A DNA stretch of 64,000 nt from Marisimplicoccus sp964437815 (GTDB taxonomy: Bacteria > Bacteroidota > Bacteroidia > Flavobacteriales > Flavobacteriaceae), in contig CAYTIE010000004.1 in NCBI GenBank assembly GCA_964437815.1, forward strand, positions 1 through 64,000, read 5' to 3'. Positions 16,390 to 25,435 of this stretch are shown here, piece after piece. A program made the translations under genes and the position numbers. The notes beneath the pieces were generated by a model. That model worked only from the letters and a program-made list of their open reading frames with translations, was not told the DNA's origin and did not search any database. Position 1 is the first letter of the stretch, and each line of letters begins with the position of its first letter.

Positions 16390-16509
16390 AAAATATTAAT
16401 TGCAGAGTGTTCTAATGCTGCAATCTTGATAACCTTAAACTACTTGTTGTTAGTATTTATTAAAAAGTTTTAATATAATTATATTTATATTAGAGAATGA
16501 GTATAAATT
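16390..16509 (+). repeat. 120-bp direct repeat, copy 2 (upstream of the oxygenase gene)
   Basis: This is the perfect second copy of 16003-16122. It begins 5 bp after the stop of the immunity-like gene and ends in codon 5 of the oxygenase gene. The two copies flank the immunity gene body, so recombination between them would remove exactly 387 bp and leave one repeat joined to the oxygenase. Confidence 0.95.
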
Positions 16510-17267
16510 CAATTTTAGGAGATGAATATGGAAAAAATCTCTTGTCAAGTGGAGACACACTAATATCAGAACTTGAAAAAGAAGGGATTCTAGTTTTTAA
16601 ATCTTTCTTAAATTCCAAATCAATTTTAGATCTCCAAAATGAGGCAAAAGAGCTAAAACCTCTTGCTTTTTCTAGCTCATCTGAGTACAATGTATATGTA
16701 TCAGAACATGACAAAAAGTTTCCTGATAATAGTCCAAGGAATAGGATTATGAAAACAACAAAAAAGTGTATTCCTTGTGATTTAATTCCAAAAGATTCAC
16801 TTTTAAAAACAATATATAATTCTAAAAAATTAAAAACATTTTTCTCTGAAATTTTAAATGTCAAAAAACTATTCCCATACGAAGATTCACTTTCAAGTAT
16901 AAATATCAATTATTATGATAAAGGTGATGCTCTTGGTTGGCATTTTGATAATTCAGATTTTACAATAACTCTTTTAATTAAAAATTGTCTAGAAGGAGGA
17001 GTCTATGAATTTTTTAATAATATGAGATACATCAATGGTGAAGAAGATTATTCAACAGTTGAAAAAATTTTAGATAAAAAAATTGAAGGAAAAAAAATTA
17101 AAAGTGATGATGGAGATTTAATGATTTTTAAAGGTAATAAATCAATACACCAAGTAAGCGAGGTTATTAAAGGTGAAAGAATCTTAGTAACCTTTAATTA
17201 TAACCTAACAAAAGGCGTTTCTCTTTCAGAACAATCAAGAAAAACTTTTTTTGGAAGAATAACATAA
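16497..17267 (+). CDS. Fe(II)/2-oxoglutarate-dependent oxygenase, BesD/HalD/ArpA-like
   Basis: This 256-residue protein has the iron ligands His149 and Asp151 (GWHFDNSDF) and His218 (KSIHQV), and the 2-oxoglutarate-binding Arg228 (GERIL). The stretch DNSDFTITLLIKN...GGVYEFFNNMRY resembles the BesD/HalD family, which modifies free amino acids. Those halogenases replace the Asp with Gly; Asp is kept here, so hydroxylation is expected. The first four codons lie in repeat copy 2. A GNAT gene follows after 41 bp and may act with it. The substrate is unknown. Confidence 0.78.
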   Translation: MSINSILGDEYGKNLLSSGDTLISELEKEGILVFKSFLNSKSILDLQNEAKELKPLAFSSSSEYNVYVSEHDKKFPDNSPRNRIMKTTKKCIPCDLIPKDSLLKTIYNSKKLKTFFSEILNVKKLFPYEDSLSSININYYDKGDALGWHFDNSDFTITLLIKNCLEGGVYEFFNNMRYINGEEDYSTVEKILDKKIEGKKIKSDDGDLMIFKGNKSIHQVSEVIKGERILVTFNYNLTKGVSLSEQSRKTFFGRIT

Positions 17268-17308
17268 ATTTTCATTTAAAAATTTAAGCATTAATAAATA
17301 GAAAATTA

Positions 17309-17752
17309 ATGAAAATACGAGAGGCAAAGAGTTCCGATATAAATCAACTATCAAAATTATTTAATTCCTATAGAATGTTTTACGGGAAAGAGTCTAATAT
17401 AGATATCTCTAAAGAATTTTTAGACTCTAGAATAATAAATAAAGACTCAATAATTTATGTTTGTGAAGTAAGAAATAATATTATTGGTTTTGTTCAGTTA
17501 TATCCACTTTTTTCATCAACTAGAGTTAGTAAATATTGGCTATTGAATGATTTATTTGTTGATGTTAAAGAAAGAGGAAACGGATACTCTAAACTACTTA
17601 TTGAGAGAGCTAAAAAATTAGTTATTGAGTCAAAAGCCTGTGGTATGATGTTAGAAACTGAGAAGTCAAATAATATCGGCAATAAGTTATATCCAATAAC
17701 AGGTTTTAAAATGAACGAATTATCTAATTTTTACGAATGGACTCCTAATTAA
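17309..17752 (+). CDS. GNAT family N-acetyltransferase
   Basis: This 147-residue single GNAT domain has the acetyl-CoA loop VKERGNGYSKLLIERAKKL (R/Q-x-x-G-x-G/A pattern) at about residues 89-107 and a central strand with WLLNDLFVD. It should acetylate an amine on a small molecule or protein, but the substrate is not evident. It follows the oxygenase on the same strand. Its 3' end overlaps the convergent gnd gene by 8 bp. Confidence 0.85.
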   Translation: MKIREAKSSDINQLSKLFNSYRMFYGKESNIDISKEFLDSRIINKDSIIYVCEVRNNIIGFVQLYPLFSSTRVSKYWLLNDLFVDVKERGNGYSKLLIERAKKLVIESKACGMMLETEKSNNIGNKLYPITGFKMNELSNFYEWTPN

Positions 17753-19088
17753 TTTTAATAGGATGAGATCCAAAATAATTTCTTTGTGCTTGAATTAGTT
17801 TAGTACTTAAAGAAGGATTTGAAATTTGATTAAAATAATTTAATCCTTCATTAAAGCATGGAATAGATACATCATTTTTTAGTGAGCTTGATAAAGTATC
17901 TATCAAATTAGGTTTTAATTCACCTAGATCCTTAAATATTTTTTTATCGCTTAAAATATCTTCAACTGAGTAACCTTTGAATAGAGAATTAATTAAGTTA
18001 GATTTTATAATACTTCCATTTGACCAAACATTTAATGCTTCAGAAATACTAATATTCCATCCATAATTTTTATTTGCAGAATTAATCAAAGAAAATGCTT
18101 GAATAAAATTAATTAACCTACAAAAATTGTAAGCCTTGCTTAATGAATCAATATCTATTTCATAATTTCTATGACTTTCTTTTATTGTTTCACTAATCTT
18201 TTTTCTATCATCCTTACCCTTTGAAATAAATCTTGAATCAAGAGCTGCATTCAACATGCTAACTGAACATCCAAGCTCAACTGCATAGTTTAGCATCCAT
18301 CTTCCGGTTCCATTATCATCTGCTTCATCGTCAATTCTATCAATCAAATATTTATCATCTGTTTTTTCTAAAATTTTACTTATCGATATTTCAAGAAGAT
18401 AGCTTTGCATCTCTGAATTATTCCATTTTTCAAAAATTTTCGCAATCTCTTCATAATTATATTTTTTGGAATTGATCATTAGATAGTATGCTGAAGAGAT
18501 AAGCTGCATTTCAACATATTCAATACCATTATGAATCATTTTAACAAAATGCCCTTGATTGGAATCTCCAAAGAATTTAAAGCTTTGAGAATTATCTATT
18601 GTTTTTGATGTTATAAGAGAAAAAATATTTTTTATTTCATCATAGGCTTTAATATCCCCTCCTATCATAATAGAAGGCCCCTCAAGAACTCCTTTAACTC
18701 CTCCAGATACTCCCATACCTAGATAAAATAAATTTTTTGATTTAATCTTTTGATGATTGTTAAGGCTTACACCTGGGTTGGTATTACCTCCATCAATTAT
18801 TATATCATTTGAGTCAAGATTTTCGATTAGGTAAGAAATAACTTCATTAGACGGTCTTCCTGAAGGAACAAAAATTATAATTTTCCTTGGCTTAGAAATT
18901 GAATTAACAAATTCAACTAAATCATCATAAATTAATGATGATTTTAATTCAGGATAAACATTACTTAAATCATTATCAGATTTAATAAAATTTTTATCAT
19001 ATAAAGATACTTGGATACCTTTTGATGACATATTTCTTGCCATACTAGTACCTATTCTTCCAACTCCAATTATTCCAAAATCATTCAT
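17745..19088 (-). CDS. gnd: 6-phosphogluconate dehydrogenase (decarboxylating)
   Basis: This 447-residue protein has an N-terminal Rossmann fold (GIIGVGRIGTSMARNM), the substrate loop GVSGGVKGVLEGPSIMIGG, the catalytic Lys/Glu pair in KMIHNGIEY and DDNGTGRWM. It converts 6-phosphogluconate to ribulose 5-phosphate and CO2. The gene begins immediately after gluconokinase, so gluconate can enter the pentose phosphate pathway in two steps. The protein is slightly shorter than the usual 470 residues. Confidence 0.9.
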   Translation of the reverse strand: MNDFGIIGVGRIGTSMARNMSSKGIQVSLYDKNFIKSDNDLSNVYPELKSSLIYDDLVEFVNSISKPRKIIIFVPSGRPSNEVISYLIENLDSNDIIIDGGNTNPGVSLNNHQKIKSKNLFYLGMGVSGGVKGVLEGPSIMIGGDIKAYDEIKNIFSLITSKTIDNSQSFKFFGDSNQGHFVKMIHNGIEYVEMQLISSAYYLMINSKKYNYEEIAKIFEKWNNSEMQSYLLEISISKILEKTDDKYLIDRIDDEADDNGTGRWMLNYAVELGCSVSMLNAALDSRFISKGKDDRKKISETIKESHRNYEIDIDSLSKAYNFCRLINFIQAFSLINSANKNYGWNISISEALNVWSNGSIIKSNLINSLFKGYSVEDILSDKKIFKDLGELKPNLIDTLSSSLKNDVSIPCFNEGLNYFNQISNPSLSTKLIQAQRNYFGSHPIKIN

Positions 19089-19571
19089 TTATAATTTAGA
19101 TTTTATTAAATCAACAATTACTTGTGGCTTATCCTTAATATCTATAAAAGTACAATAATCAGGATATTCGATAATATCAAATTGACTTTGCAACATATCA
19201 GGGTTAAAAAAATGTTTCTTTCTTTTCTCAAGTCTTTCTTTGATTAGATTAAAGTCTCCTTTTAAACAAAACCAAAATATATCAACATCAATTTCTTTAA
19301 TTAACCTTTTTCTATATTTCTCTTTTAATGCAGAGCATGCAAGCACAATATTTTTTCTTTTCGAATTTTTTATTTCAGTATTTATATTATCAAGCCATAA
19401 TTCTCTATCTAAATCATTTAGCGGGGTCTTATTTTTCATCTTATTAATATTATCATTTGAATGAAAATAATCACCTTCAATAAAATGAAATTGTAAATCT
19501 TCAGATAATCTTTTTCCAATGATAGACTTACCGCAACCACTTACCCCAAATAATACTATAATTTTTTGCAT
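19089..19571 (-). CDS. gntK: gluconokinase
   Basis: This 160-residue P-loop kinase (FGVSGCGKSIIGKRL, residues 8-22) carries the family marks FIEGDYFHSNDNINKM, LACSALKEKYRKRL and FCLKGDFNLIKERLEKRKKHFF. It phosphorylates gluconate to 6-phosphogluconate, the substrate of the neighbouring Gnd. Normal length. The 1-bp spacing to gnd and 4 bp from the mevalonate-kinase-like gene suggest one transcript. Confidence 0.92.
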   Translation of the reverse strand: MQKIIVLFGVSGCGKSIIGKRLSEDLQFHFIEGDYFHSNDNINKMKNKTPLNDLDRELWLDNINTEIKNSKRKNIVLACSALKEKYRKRLIKEIDVDIFWFCLKGDFNLIKERLEKRKKHFFNPDMLQSQFDIIEYPDYCTFIDIKDKPQVIVDLIKSKL

Positions 19572-19575
19572 TTAA

Positions 19576-20460
19576 TTATATCTGAAAAGATTTAAAATCA
19601 GTAAAATCAGAACTTATTTGACTTTCAAAATCAAATATAGTAAAGAAACCTCCACCTCCTGAACCACAGAGTTTCATGAAATATGAATTGGTTTTTAGCC
19701 CAAACTCCCACTTCTCTTTTATTTGATTTGGTATCATCTCTTGAAAATTTTTGAATGTAATATCAGATAATTCTTTAATTGAATCTTGAAAGGAACTTGA
19801 ATTATTTAAAAGATTATCAATACAAACATTAGTTTTATTAATAAATACATTATTGAAAAAATTACTAAAATCGTTGTTGTTCATTTTCTTGTTAAATATC
19901 TCAATCATTTCTTTAGTTGAAGCATTTATGTTACTATCAACTAAATAAATCGTACAGTCTTTATAATCTATATGATCTAGTAGTTTGATTTTTTGATTTG
20001 AAAGAAGAATAGACTTATTATAAAAAGAGACAAGAGGATCAAGTCCAGAAGATTTACCATGAAATTTAGATTCAATAATTGATAAAATATTTTTAATATC
20101 TTCTATTTGCAAATTATTGATCTCTGTTCTTAAATACTTATGAAATATTGAAGCAACTAATGCACCGCTACTTCCAAGTCCAGATGCTACAGGGATATTA
20201 CTATCAAAGTGAAGGCCTAATTCTAAATCGTTTTTTAAGCCTTGAATATCAATTACACCATTAATAATATTATTATCGTAGATAAAACGATACAATTCAA
20301 TCAGTTTATCATTAGATTTTTTTTGATTTTGATTCAATTTTGTAGACTTTTTAAGAGATCCAAAAAATTCTTTAAATGGAATTGATAATGCATTAGAGTT
20401 TGAGATAATTCCATACTCACCAAACAGTAAGACTTTTGAATAAAAATTTTTATTTTCCAT
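19576..20460 (-). CDS. GHMP kinase, probable mevalonate kinase
   Basis: This 294-residue protein has the GHMP-kinase nucleotide loop PVASGLGSSGALVAS and an N-terminal KVLLFGEYGII strand typical of mevalonate kinases. The C-terminal CGSGGGGFFTIF loop is present. It touches mvaD, which supports a mevalonate-pathway role in isoprenoid synthesis. The short divergent sequence also allows phosphomevalonate kinase, so the exact step is not certain. Confidence 0.78.
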   Translation of the reverse strand: MENKNFYSKVLLFGEYGIISNSNALSIPFKEFFGSLKKSTKLNQNQKKSNDKLIELYRFIYDNNIINGVIDIQGLKNDLELGLHFDSNIPVASGLGSSGALVASIFHKYLRTEINNLQIEDIKNILSIIESKFHGKSSGLDPLVSFYNKSILLSNQKIKLLDHIDYKDCTIYLVDSNINASTKEMIEIFNKKMNNNDFSNFFNNVFINKTNVCIDNLLNNSSSFQDSIKELSDITFKNFQEMIPNQIKEKWEFGLKTNSYFMKLCGSGGGGFFTIFDFESQISSDFTDFKSFQI

Positions 20461-21533
20461 TAAGTCATCTTTTTTGGGCCATTACCAACTTGATCTTCGA
20501 TATATTTATTTGATGAACAATAGTTTGCTAGTTCTATATTAACAAAATCTGAAACTTTATTTTTTATATTATTTGGGTAAAGCAAATGTACATTTGAACC
20601 TGCATCCAATGTAAAACATACAGGGAGTTTAGTTTCAGATCTAAACTCAGTAATCTTAGATATAACTTTCAAAGTATTTGGTTTCATAAGGATATAGCTA
20701 GGGTTTGATGTTAACATTAGAGAATGTATCATTAAAGCTTCAGATTCTGTAATACTTATAAAACCATCTAGATCTCCAACTTTTAATATTTCTTTGAGAT
20801 CTATAATATTTTTTCTCGCTATTTGATAACGTTCACTTGAAAATGGATTTTTATTCATTAATTCATGACCCTCACTGCTTGATATCTTTTTTTGTCCTGG
20901 ATCTATTATTAAAATAGTGTCATTAAATTCTTTAAATATTTCATGAGTTTGACTGGAGATATCTGTTCCAAATAAATCACTACTATTTTTATAGGATTTT
21001 GACTCTCCCCAAATTACGATTGGTCCATATAAACTTCTTGATGCACTTCCAGATCCAATTCTAGCTATGAATGATGCCTTTTTATAAAAAAATTCCTCAG
21101 ACATTGTTGTATTCCCCATCTTCTCAAAATCAACTAAACAAGCTGACAGAGCTGCCATTGAAGAAGCTGATGAAGCAATACCACTACTATGTGGAAAGGT
21201 ATTATTAGACTTTATTTCTAAATCATGATTTTTAATAAATGGAAAGAATTTTTCAATTTTATTTAAAAACATACGGGTTTTGTTTTCGAAAGACTTATTT
21301 TTTAGTCCTTCAAATTCAAAGTTCAAATTTGAAGTTCTGTTATTTTTAGGTTTTAACGAAAGGGTTGTATTTGTTATTGACTTATTTAATGTTAAACTAA
21401 TTGAAGGATTCTGAGGAATTTGATTTTCTAGCTTTCCCCAGTATTTTACTATAGCTATATTGCTTGGTGCAGTCCATTTAACAATACCCTCTAATTTAAT
21501 TTCTTTGGAATAGATAAAATCTTTTTCATTCAT
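20460..21533 (-). CDS. mvaD: diphosphomevalonate decarboxylase
   Basis: This 357-residue GHMP-fold enzyme has the signature WTAPSNIAIVKYWGK at about residues 19-33, the nucleotide loop PHSSGIASSASSMAAL and SGSASRSLYGP. It makes isopentenyl diphosphate from mevalonate diphosphate. It overlaps the kinase gene by one base. Its presence shows that this organism uses the mevalonate route, as Flavobacteriia commonly do. Confidence 0.93.
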   Translation of the reverse strand: MNEKDFIYSKEIKLEGIVKWTAPSNIAIVKYWGKLENQIPQNPSISLTLNKSITNTTLSLKPKNNRTSNLNFEFEGLKNKSFENKTRMFLNKIEKFFPFIKNHDLEIKSNNTFPHSSGIASSASSMAALSACLVDFEKMGNTTMSEEFFYKKASFIARIGSGSASRSLYGPIVIWGESKSYKNSSDLFGTDISSQTHEIFKEFNDTILIIDPGQKKISSSEGHELMNKNPFSSERYQIARKNIIDLKEILKVGDLDGFISITESEALMIHSLMLTSNPSYILMKPNTLKVISKITEFRSETKLPVCFTLDAGSNVHLLYPNNIKNKVSDFVNIELANYCSSNKYIEDQVGNGPKKMT

Positions 21534-21549
21534 TCTGAAAAAATAAAAA

Positions 21550-22602
21550 TTAGTTTATTTTACTAATATTAATTCTCTTAGCTTCTTTTTTACTTCCATC
21601 AAAACCTTCTACACCACTAATAGTAGTATATCTTAATGTTTTTTTCTTACCAGGGTTTAATAGATTATATGCACTGTGACACATTACAGCAGCCTCATGA
21701 AAACCACTTAAAATTAAATTAAGTTTTCCAGGATAAGTATTCACATCGCCTATTGCATATATTCCTTTAATATTTGTTTGATAGTCAAGAGCATTATTAA
21801 CTCTAATAGCATTATTTTCAATTTCTAAACCCCAATCTTTAATTGGTCCAAGCTTTGGGACTAAACCAAATAATGGAATAAAAAAATCAACTTTAATTTC
21901 CTTAGATTTTCCATCACTGTCAATAAGAACTGATTCAAGTTTTGAAGATCCTTTAAGAGAAATTACTTCAGCAGGTGTTAAAACCTCAATTTGCCCCTTA
22001 TTCTTTAAGTTTTGAACATTTGATACAGACTCATCTGCTCCTCTAAATTCATTCCTTCTATGAATAAGAATTACTTTTTTAGCAATATTAGATAGAAATA
22101 AAGTCCAATCTAATGCAGAATCTCCTCCTCCAGCAATTAAGACAATCTTATCTTTATATTTTTCAGGATCTTTGACCAAATAATCAACCCCTTTATCTTC
22201 AAAGTTTCCAAGATTATCTAAATTAGGTTTCCTTGGAGTAAAAGTACCTAGACCTCCTGCAATTGCTATAATTTTAGATTCATGTTTTGTTCCCTTATCT
22301 GTAGTTACAATAAAAGAGCCTTCACTTGTTTTTTCTAATTTAATTGCAGTTTCCCCAAGAGTGTAACCTGGATTAAAAGGTTTAATTTGATCTAAAAGCT
22401 TTTTGATTAAATCACCAGCAAGAATTTCAGGATATGCTGGTATATCATATATTGGTTTCTTTGGATATAACTCAATACACTGCCCACCTGGTTGAGCTAA
22501 AGAATCTAAAATATGACATTTCATTTTTAGTAAACCTGCTTCAAAAACAGAAAACAGTCCAGTTGGCCCTCCTCCTATAATTAAAATATCTGTCTTAATC
22601 AT
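21550..22602 (-). CDS. ferredoxin--NADP+ reductase, thioredoxin-reductase-like type
   Basis: This 350-residue flavoprotein has an N-terminal FAD-binding GGGPTGLFSVFEAGL, a central NADPH-binding GGGDSALDW and a C-terminal GIYAIGDVN. It lacks the CxxC of thioredoxin reductase, which places it with the YumC-type FNR. It probably supplies electrons to ferredoxin, for example for Fe-S assembly, since NifU-like and Mrp genes lie directly upstream in the same unit. Confidence 0.88.
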   Translation of the reverse strand: MIKTDILIIGGGPTGLFSVFEAGLLKMKCHILDSLAQPGGQCIELYPKKPIYDIPAYPEILAGDLIKKLLDQIKPFNPGYTLGETAIKLEKTSEGSFIVTTDKGTKHESKIIAIAGGLGTFTPRKPNLDNLGNFEDKGVDYLVKDPEKYKDKIVLIAGGGDSALDWTLFLSNIAKKVILIHRRNEFRGADESVSNVQNLKNKGQIEVLTPAEVISLKGSSKLESVLIDSDGKSKEIKVDFFIPLFGLVPKLGPIKDWGLEIENNAIRVNNALDYQTNIKGIYAIGDVNTYPGKLNLILSGFHEAAVMCHSAYNLLNPGKKKTLRYTTISGVEGFDGSKKEAKRINISKIN

Positions 22603-22613
22603 CCGGATATTAA

Positions 22614-22847
22614 TTATACTGAGTTTACTTCTTCAATATGAGGCACATGTTTTTTAATTATTGTCTCTACTCCTAGTTTAAGTGTCATTTGGTTTACTGT
22701 ACAATCAATACATGCACCATGAAGTTTTACATTTACAATTCTATTATCAGAAATTGACTCCAAAGAAATATCACCCCCATCTTTTTCCAAGAAAGGCCTT
22801 ATTTCGTCTAATGCTATTAATACTTTTTCTTCTATTTCCTTTGTCAT
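22614..22847 (-). CDS. NifU-like Fe-S scaffold/carrier (NifU C-terminal domain)
   Basis: This 77-residue stand-alone NifU C-terminal domain has LDEIRPFLEKDGGDISLESI and the CxxC cluster-binding motif in GACIDCTVNQMTLKLGVE. It probably carries or assembles Fe-S clusters in the cytoplasm. It overlaps mrp by 4 bp, so the two Fe-S proteins are translationally coupled. Confidence 0.92.
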   Translation of the reverse strand: MTKEIEEKVLIALDEIRPFLEKDGGDISLESISDNRIVNVKLHGACIDCTVNQMTLKLGVETIIKKHVPHIEEVNSV

Positions 22848-23983
22848 ATTTTTTTCTTAACTGCTGAACACCCTACTAAATTAGTAATTTTAACAATCTT
22901 AGTAGGTGGTAATTCACTATTTCTTTTTATCAACTCCTCTACAAGAAGCTTAGAGATTTCTCTAAATTTATTTTCAATTACTGAATCCTCCTGAAGCGAA
23001 CCAGGCCTCCCATAGTCAGAAGCTTCTCTAAGACTAGTAAATATTGGTATCTCTCCTAAAAAATTAATATCTAAATCTTTAGCAAGATATCTTACTCCAC
23101 TTTCTCCAAAAATAAAATGTTTAATTTTTGGTTTGTCATTTGATGTGAAGTATGACATGTTTTCAACTAGACCAAGAATTGGGACATTAATAGCTTCTTG
23201 TTGAAACATCTTAATACCTCTTCTAGCATCAGCTAATGCAACATTTTGGGGTGTACTGATTATTACAGCTCCAGTTATTGGAATAGATTGAACTAAACTA
23301 AGATGTATATCTCCAGTCCCAGGAGGTAAATCCAAAAATAAGAAATCTAATTCTCCCCAATTAGTGTCAAAAATCATTTGTTTAAGAGCTTTTGAAGCCA
23401 TCGGACCTCTCCAAACTACAGCTTCATCAAGTTTTGTAAAAAACCCTATTGACATTAATTTGATCCCATAACTTTCTATAGGCTCGATTTTTGAAACATC
23501 ATCAATTTTAACAGATTTAGGAACATATCCCTCAACATCTAACATTGTGGGAATAGATGGACCATATATATCTGTATCTAGTATTCCTACTTTACATCCC
23601 ATTTTAGCTAACATTGCAGCTGTGTTAACAGTAAAAGTAGATTTTCCAACACCTCCTTTAGCTGAAGAAATTGCAATTATTGAATCAACTCCTGACAAAC
23701 CCTTTTTAACACTCTCAACCTTAGGTTGGACCTCTTTTTTAATTTTAGTATTAAATTTAATTTTTGCCTTACTATTAATTTTTTGATGTATTATGTTGAC
23801 TATTTCTCCTTCCAACTTTTTTCTTGCTTGGAGGGTTGGATTATTCATAATTAAATCAATATCTACCTCCATATCAAATACCATTATGTTAGATATAACA
23901 CCAGATTTTATAATATTATCTTTCGAACCTGATGAGTATATATCCTCTAATACTTTTGAAATAGTTTTATTATCTAACTTCAT
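22844..23983 (-). CDS. mrp: Mrp/NBP35-family Fe-S cluster carrier ATPase
   Basis: This 379-residue protein has an N-terminal MIP18/DUF59 domain (about residues 1-80) and a P-loop ATPase domain with the deviant Walker A SAKGGVGKSTFTVN. GILDTDIYGPSIPTML and FLFLDLPPGTGDIHLSL follow. Such proteins bind and hand over Fe-S clusters. It is the first gene of the run Mrp-NifU-FNR-mvaD-kinase-gntK-gnd. The usual C-terminal CxxC is not evident in this copy. Confidence 0.92.
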   Translation of the reverse strand: MKLDNKTISKVLEDIYSSGSKDNIIKSGVISNIMVFDMEVDIDLIMNNPTLQARKKLEGEIVNIIHQKINSKAKIKFNTKIKKEVQPKVESVKKGLSGVDSIIAISSAKGGVGKSTFTVNTAAMLAKMGCKVGILDTDIYGPSIPTMLDVEGYVPKSVKIDDVSKIEPIESYGIKLMSIGFFTKLDEAVVWRGPMASKALKQMIFDTNWGELDFLFLDLPPGTGDIHLSLVQSIPITGAVIISTPQNVALADARRGIKMFQQEAINVPILGLVENMSYFTSNDKPKIKHFIFGESGVRYLAKDLDINFLGEIPIFTSLREASDYGRPGSLQEDSVIENKFREISKLLVEELIKRNSELPPTKIVKITNLVGCSAVKKKI

Positions 23984-24046
23984 TTTTAATAATATCTATA
24001 AAGATACTGTTAACTAGGAATTTAAAAGATTTTAATATTGAAAAAA

Positions 24047-24364
24047 TTACTCTGGTTTCCAAAATTTAATTTCAAACTCTTGTACTTGATTATCTATTAC
24101 ATTGATACCTTCATTTTGGAGTAATTGCTCCATTAAATCATGGCCAAAAAAATGATGTTTCCCAGTTAATAGTCCATTTCTGTTAACTACCCTATGAGCT
24201 GGAATTGATGAATCATTATGAGAAGAATTAAGTGCCCATCCTACAACTCTTGAACTAGAAGGTGATCCAATAAATTTTGCTATTGCTCCATATGTTGTCA
24301 CTCGACCAAATGGTATTTTTCTTACAACCCTATAAACTTTTTTGTAAAAATCATCCTCTACCAT
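24047..24364 (-). CDS. alkyltransferase-like (ATL) DNA-binding protein, MGMT family
   Basis: The protein is 105 residues from the ATG at 24364. It has the MGMT DNA-binding fold (VTTYGAIAKFIGSPSSSRVVGWALN), but the active-site motif is PAHRVV, so the acceptor Cys of O6-alkylguanine transferases is Ala56. ATL proteins bind alkylated bases and flag them for nucleotide excision repair. The frame is open to 24481, but that stretch overlaps the histidine kinase 3' end and has no family match, so I use the shorter start, 13 bp after the kinase. Confidence 0.88.
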   Translation of the reverse strand: MVEDDFYKKVYRVVRKIPFGRVTTYGAIAKFIGSPSSSRVVGWALNSSHNDSSIPAHRVVNRNGLLTGKHHFFGHDLMEQLLQNEGINVIDNQVQEFEIKFWKPE

Positions 24365-24377
24365 AAATTCATTATTC

Positions 24378-25433
24378 TTAAGCTTTAAAATGTTCAAGAG
24401 TAAAAGAAAAAGTAGTTCCTTTGCTAAGTTCACTTTCAACAAAAATATTTTCATTATGGGCTTCAATAATATGCTTAACAATTGATAGGCCTAATCCAGA
24501 ACCTCCTTTTTTTCTTGATCTAGTAGGATCAACCCTATAAAATCTTTCAAATAGTCTAGGAAGGTGCTCTTGAGAAACCCCTATACCATTATCAGAGATT
24601 CTTACCAAAATTTTATCATTAGATCTTGCTAATGAAACCTCTGTTCTTCCACCTTCAACACCATATTTTAAAGAGTTTACTAGTAAGTTAGTTAGAACCT
24701 GTAATATTCTTTCTTCATCTGCAAATACATAAATTGGACTAAAATAATTTTTATCATATACTAGTGATATATTACTTTTTTCTGATTCAATCTCAATTAA
24801 ATCAAAAACATTTTGTACTAATTCTACAATATCAAATTTCTTCTTATCTACTATTTTGATTCCAGATTCAAATTGAGTAATTAAATCAAGATCTAATACA
24901 ATATTTATTAACCTGTCTACTCCCTTTGCAGCTCTTTTAAGATATTTATCTCGAACACTTTTATCTTTTAATGCCCCATCTAGTAATGTTAAAATATAGC
25001 CTTGAATTGTAAACAGAGGAGTTTTTAGTTCGTGTGAAACATTTCCAAGAAATTCTTTTCTATATGAGTCCTGATCTTTTAAAACATTTATCTCTGTTGT
25101 TCTTTCTTGAATCAATTTAATTAAATCCAAAGTAGCGGCATCTAGATTCAAATTAGAAATATCATTATTTAGGGTTGAATCCTTTGAAATTTCTTTAATT
25201 AATCTAATAATATCTTTTTTAACAACTCTTTCAATATTCCATTGAATAATGAGAAAAAATATTAAAAAGAAGAAAAACAAAAAGGCTAGATATTCTAATT
25301 TAAAATCTAATAGAATAAAATTTTCATTAATTATTGACTCAGAAATAAAATAAAGTAGAGCAAATATTGATGTAATTAGTAATGATAATCTTAAAGAATA
25401 CTTATACCTATTAAGTTTTAATAAAAAACTCAT
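24378..25433 (-). CDS. sensor histidine kinase (PhoR-like)
   Basis: This 351-residue protein has two membrane segments near the N-terminus (about 14-32 and 47-65) with only a short loop between them. The HisKA domain has His134 in NVSHELKTPL, and the HATPase domain has N and G boxes (NLLVNSLKYG, ISDNGIGV, GGSGLGLSI). With the response regulator 2 bp upstream it forms a two-component system. The tiny external loop suggests sensing in or near the membrane. The stimulus is unknown. Confidence 0.92.
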   Translation of the reverse strand: MSFLLKLNRYKYSLRLSLLITSIFALLYFISESIINENFILLDFKLEYLAFLFFFFLIFFLIIQWNIERVVKKDIIRLIKEISKDSTLNNDISNLNLDAATLDLIKLIQERTTEINVLKDQDSYRKEFLGNVSHELKTPLFTIQGYILTLLDGALKDKSVRDKYLKRAAKGVDRLINIVLDLDLITQFESGIKIVDKKKFDIVELVQNVFDLIEIESEKSNISLVYDKNYFSPIYVFADEERILQVLTNLLVNSLKYGVEGGRTEVSLARSNDKILVRISDNGIGVSQEHLPRLFERFYRVDPTRSRKKGGSGLGLSIVKHIIEAHNENIFVESELSKGTTFSFTLEHFKA

Positions 25434-25435
25434 TG

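Noticed and set aside
16003..16509. 120-bp repeats as insertion sequence ends
   Set aside because: There is no transposase, no terminal inverted repeat at the ends and no target duplication; the unit carries only a small membrane protein gene.
24365..24481. Hydrophobic N-terminal extension of the ATL protein
   Set aside because: It overlaps the 3' end of the histidine kinase gene in another frame and is absent from the family.
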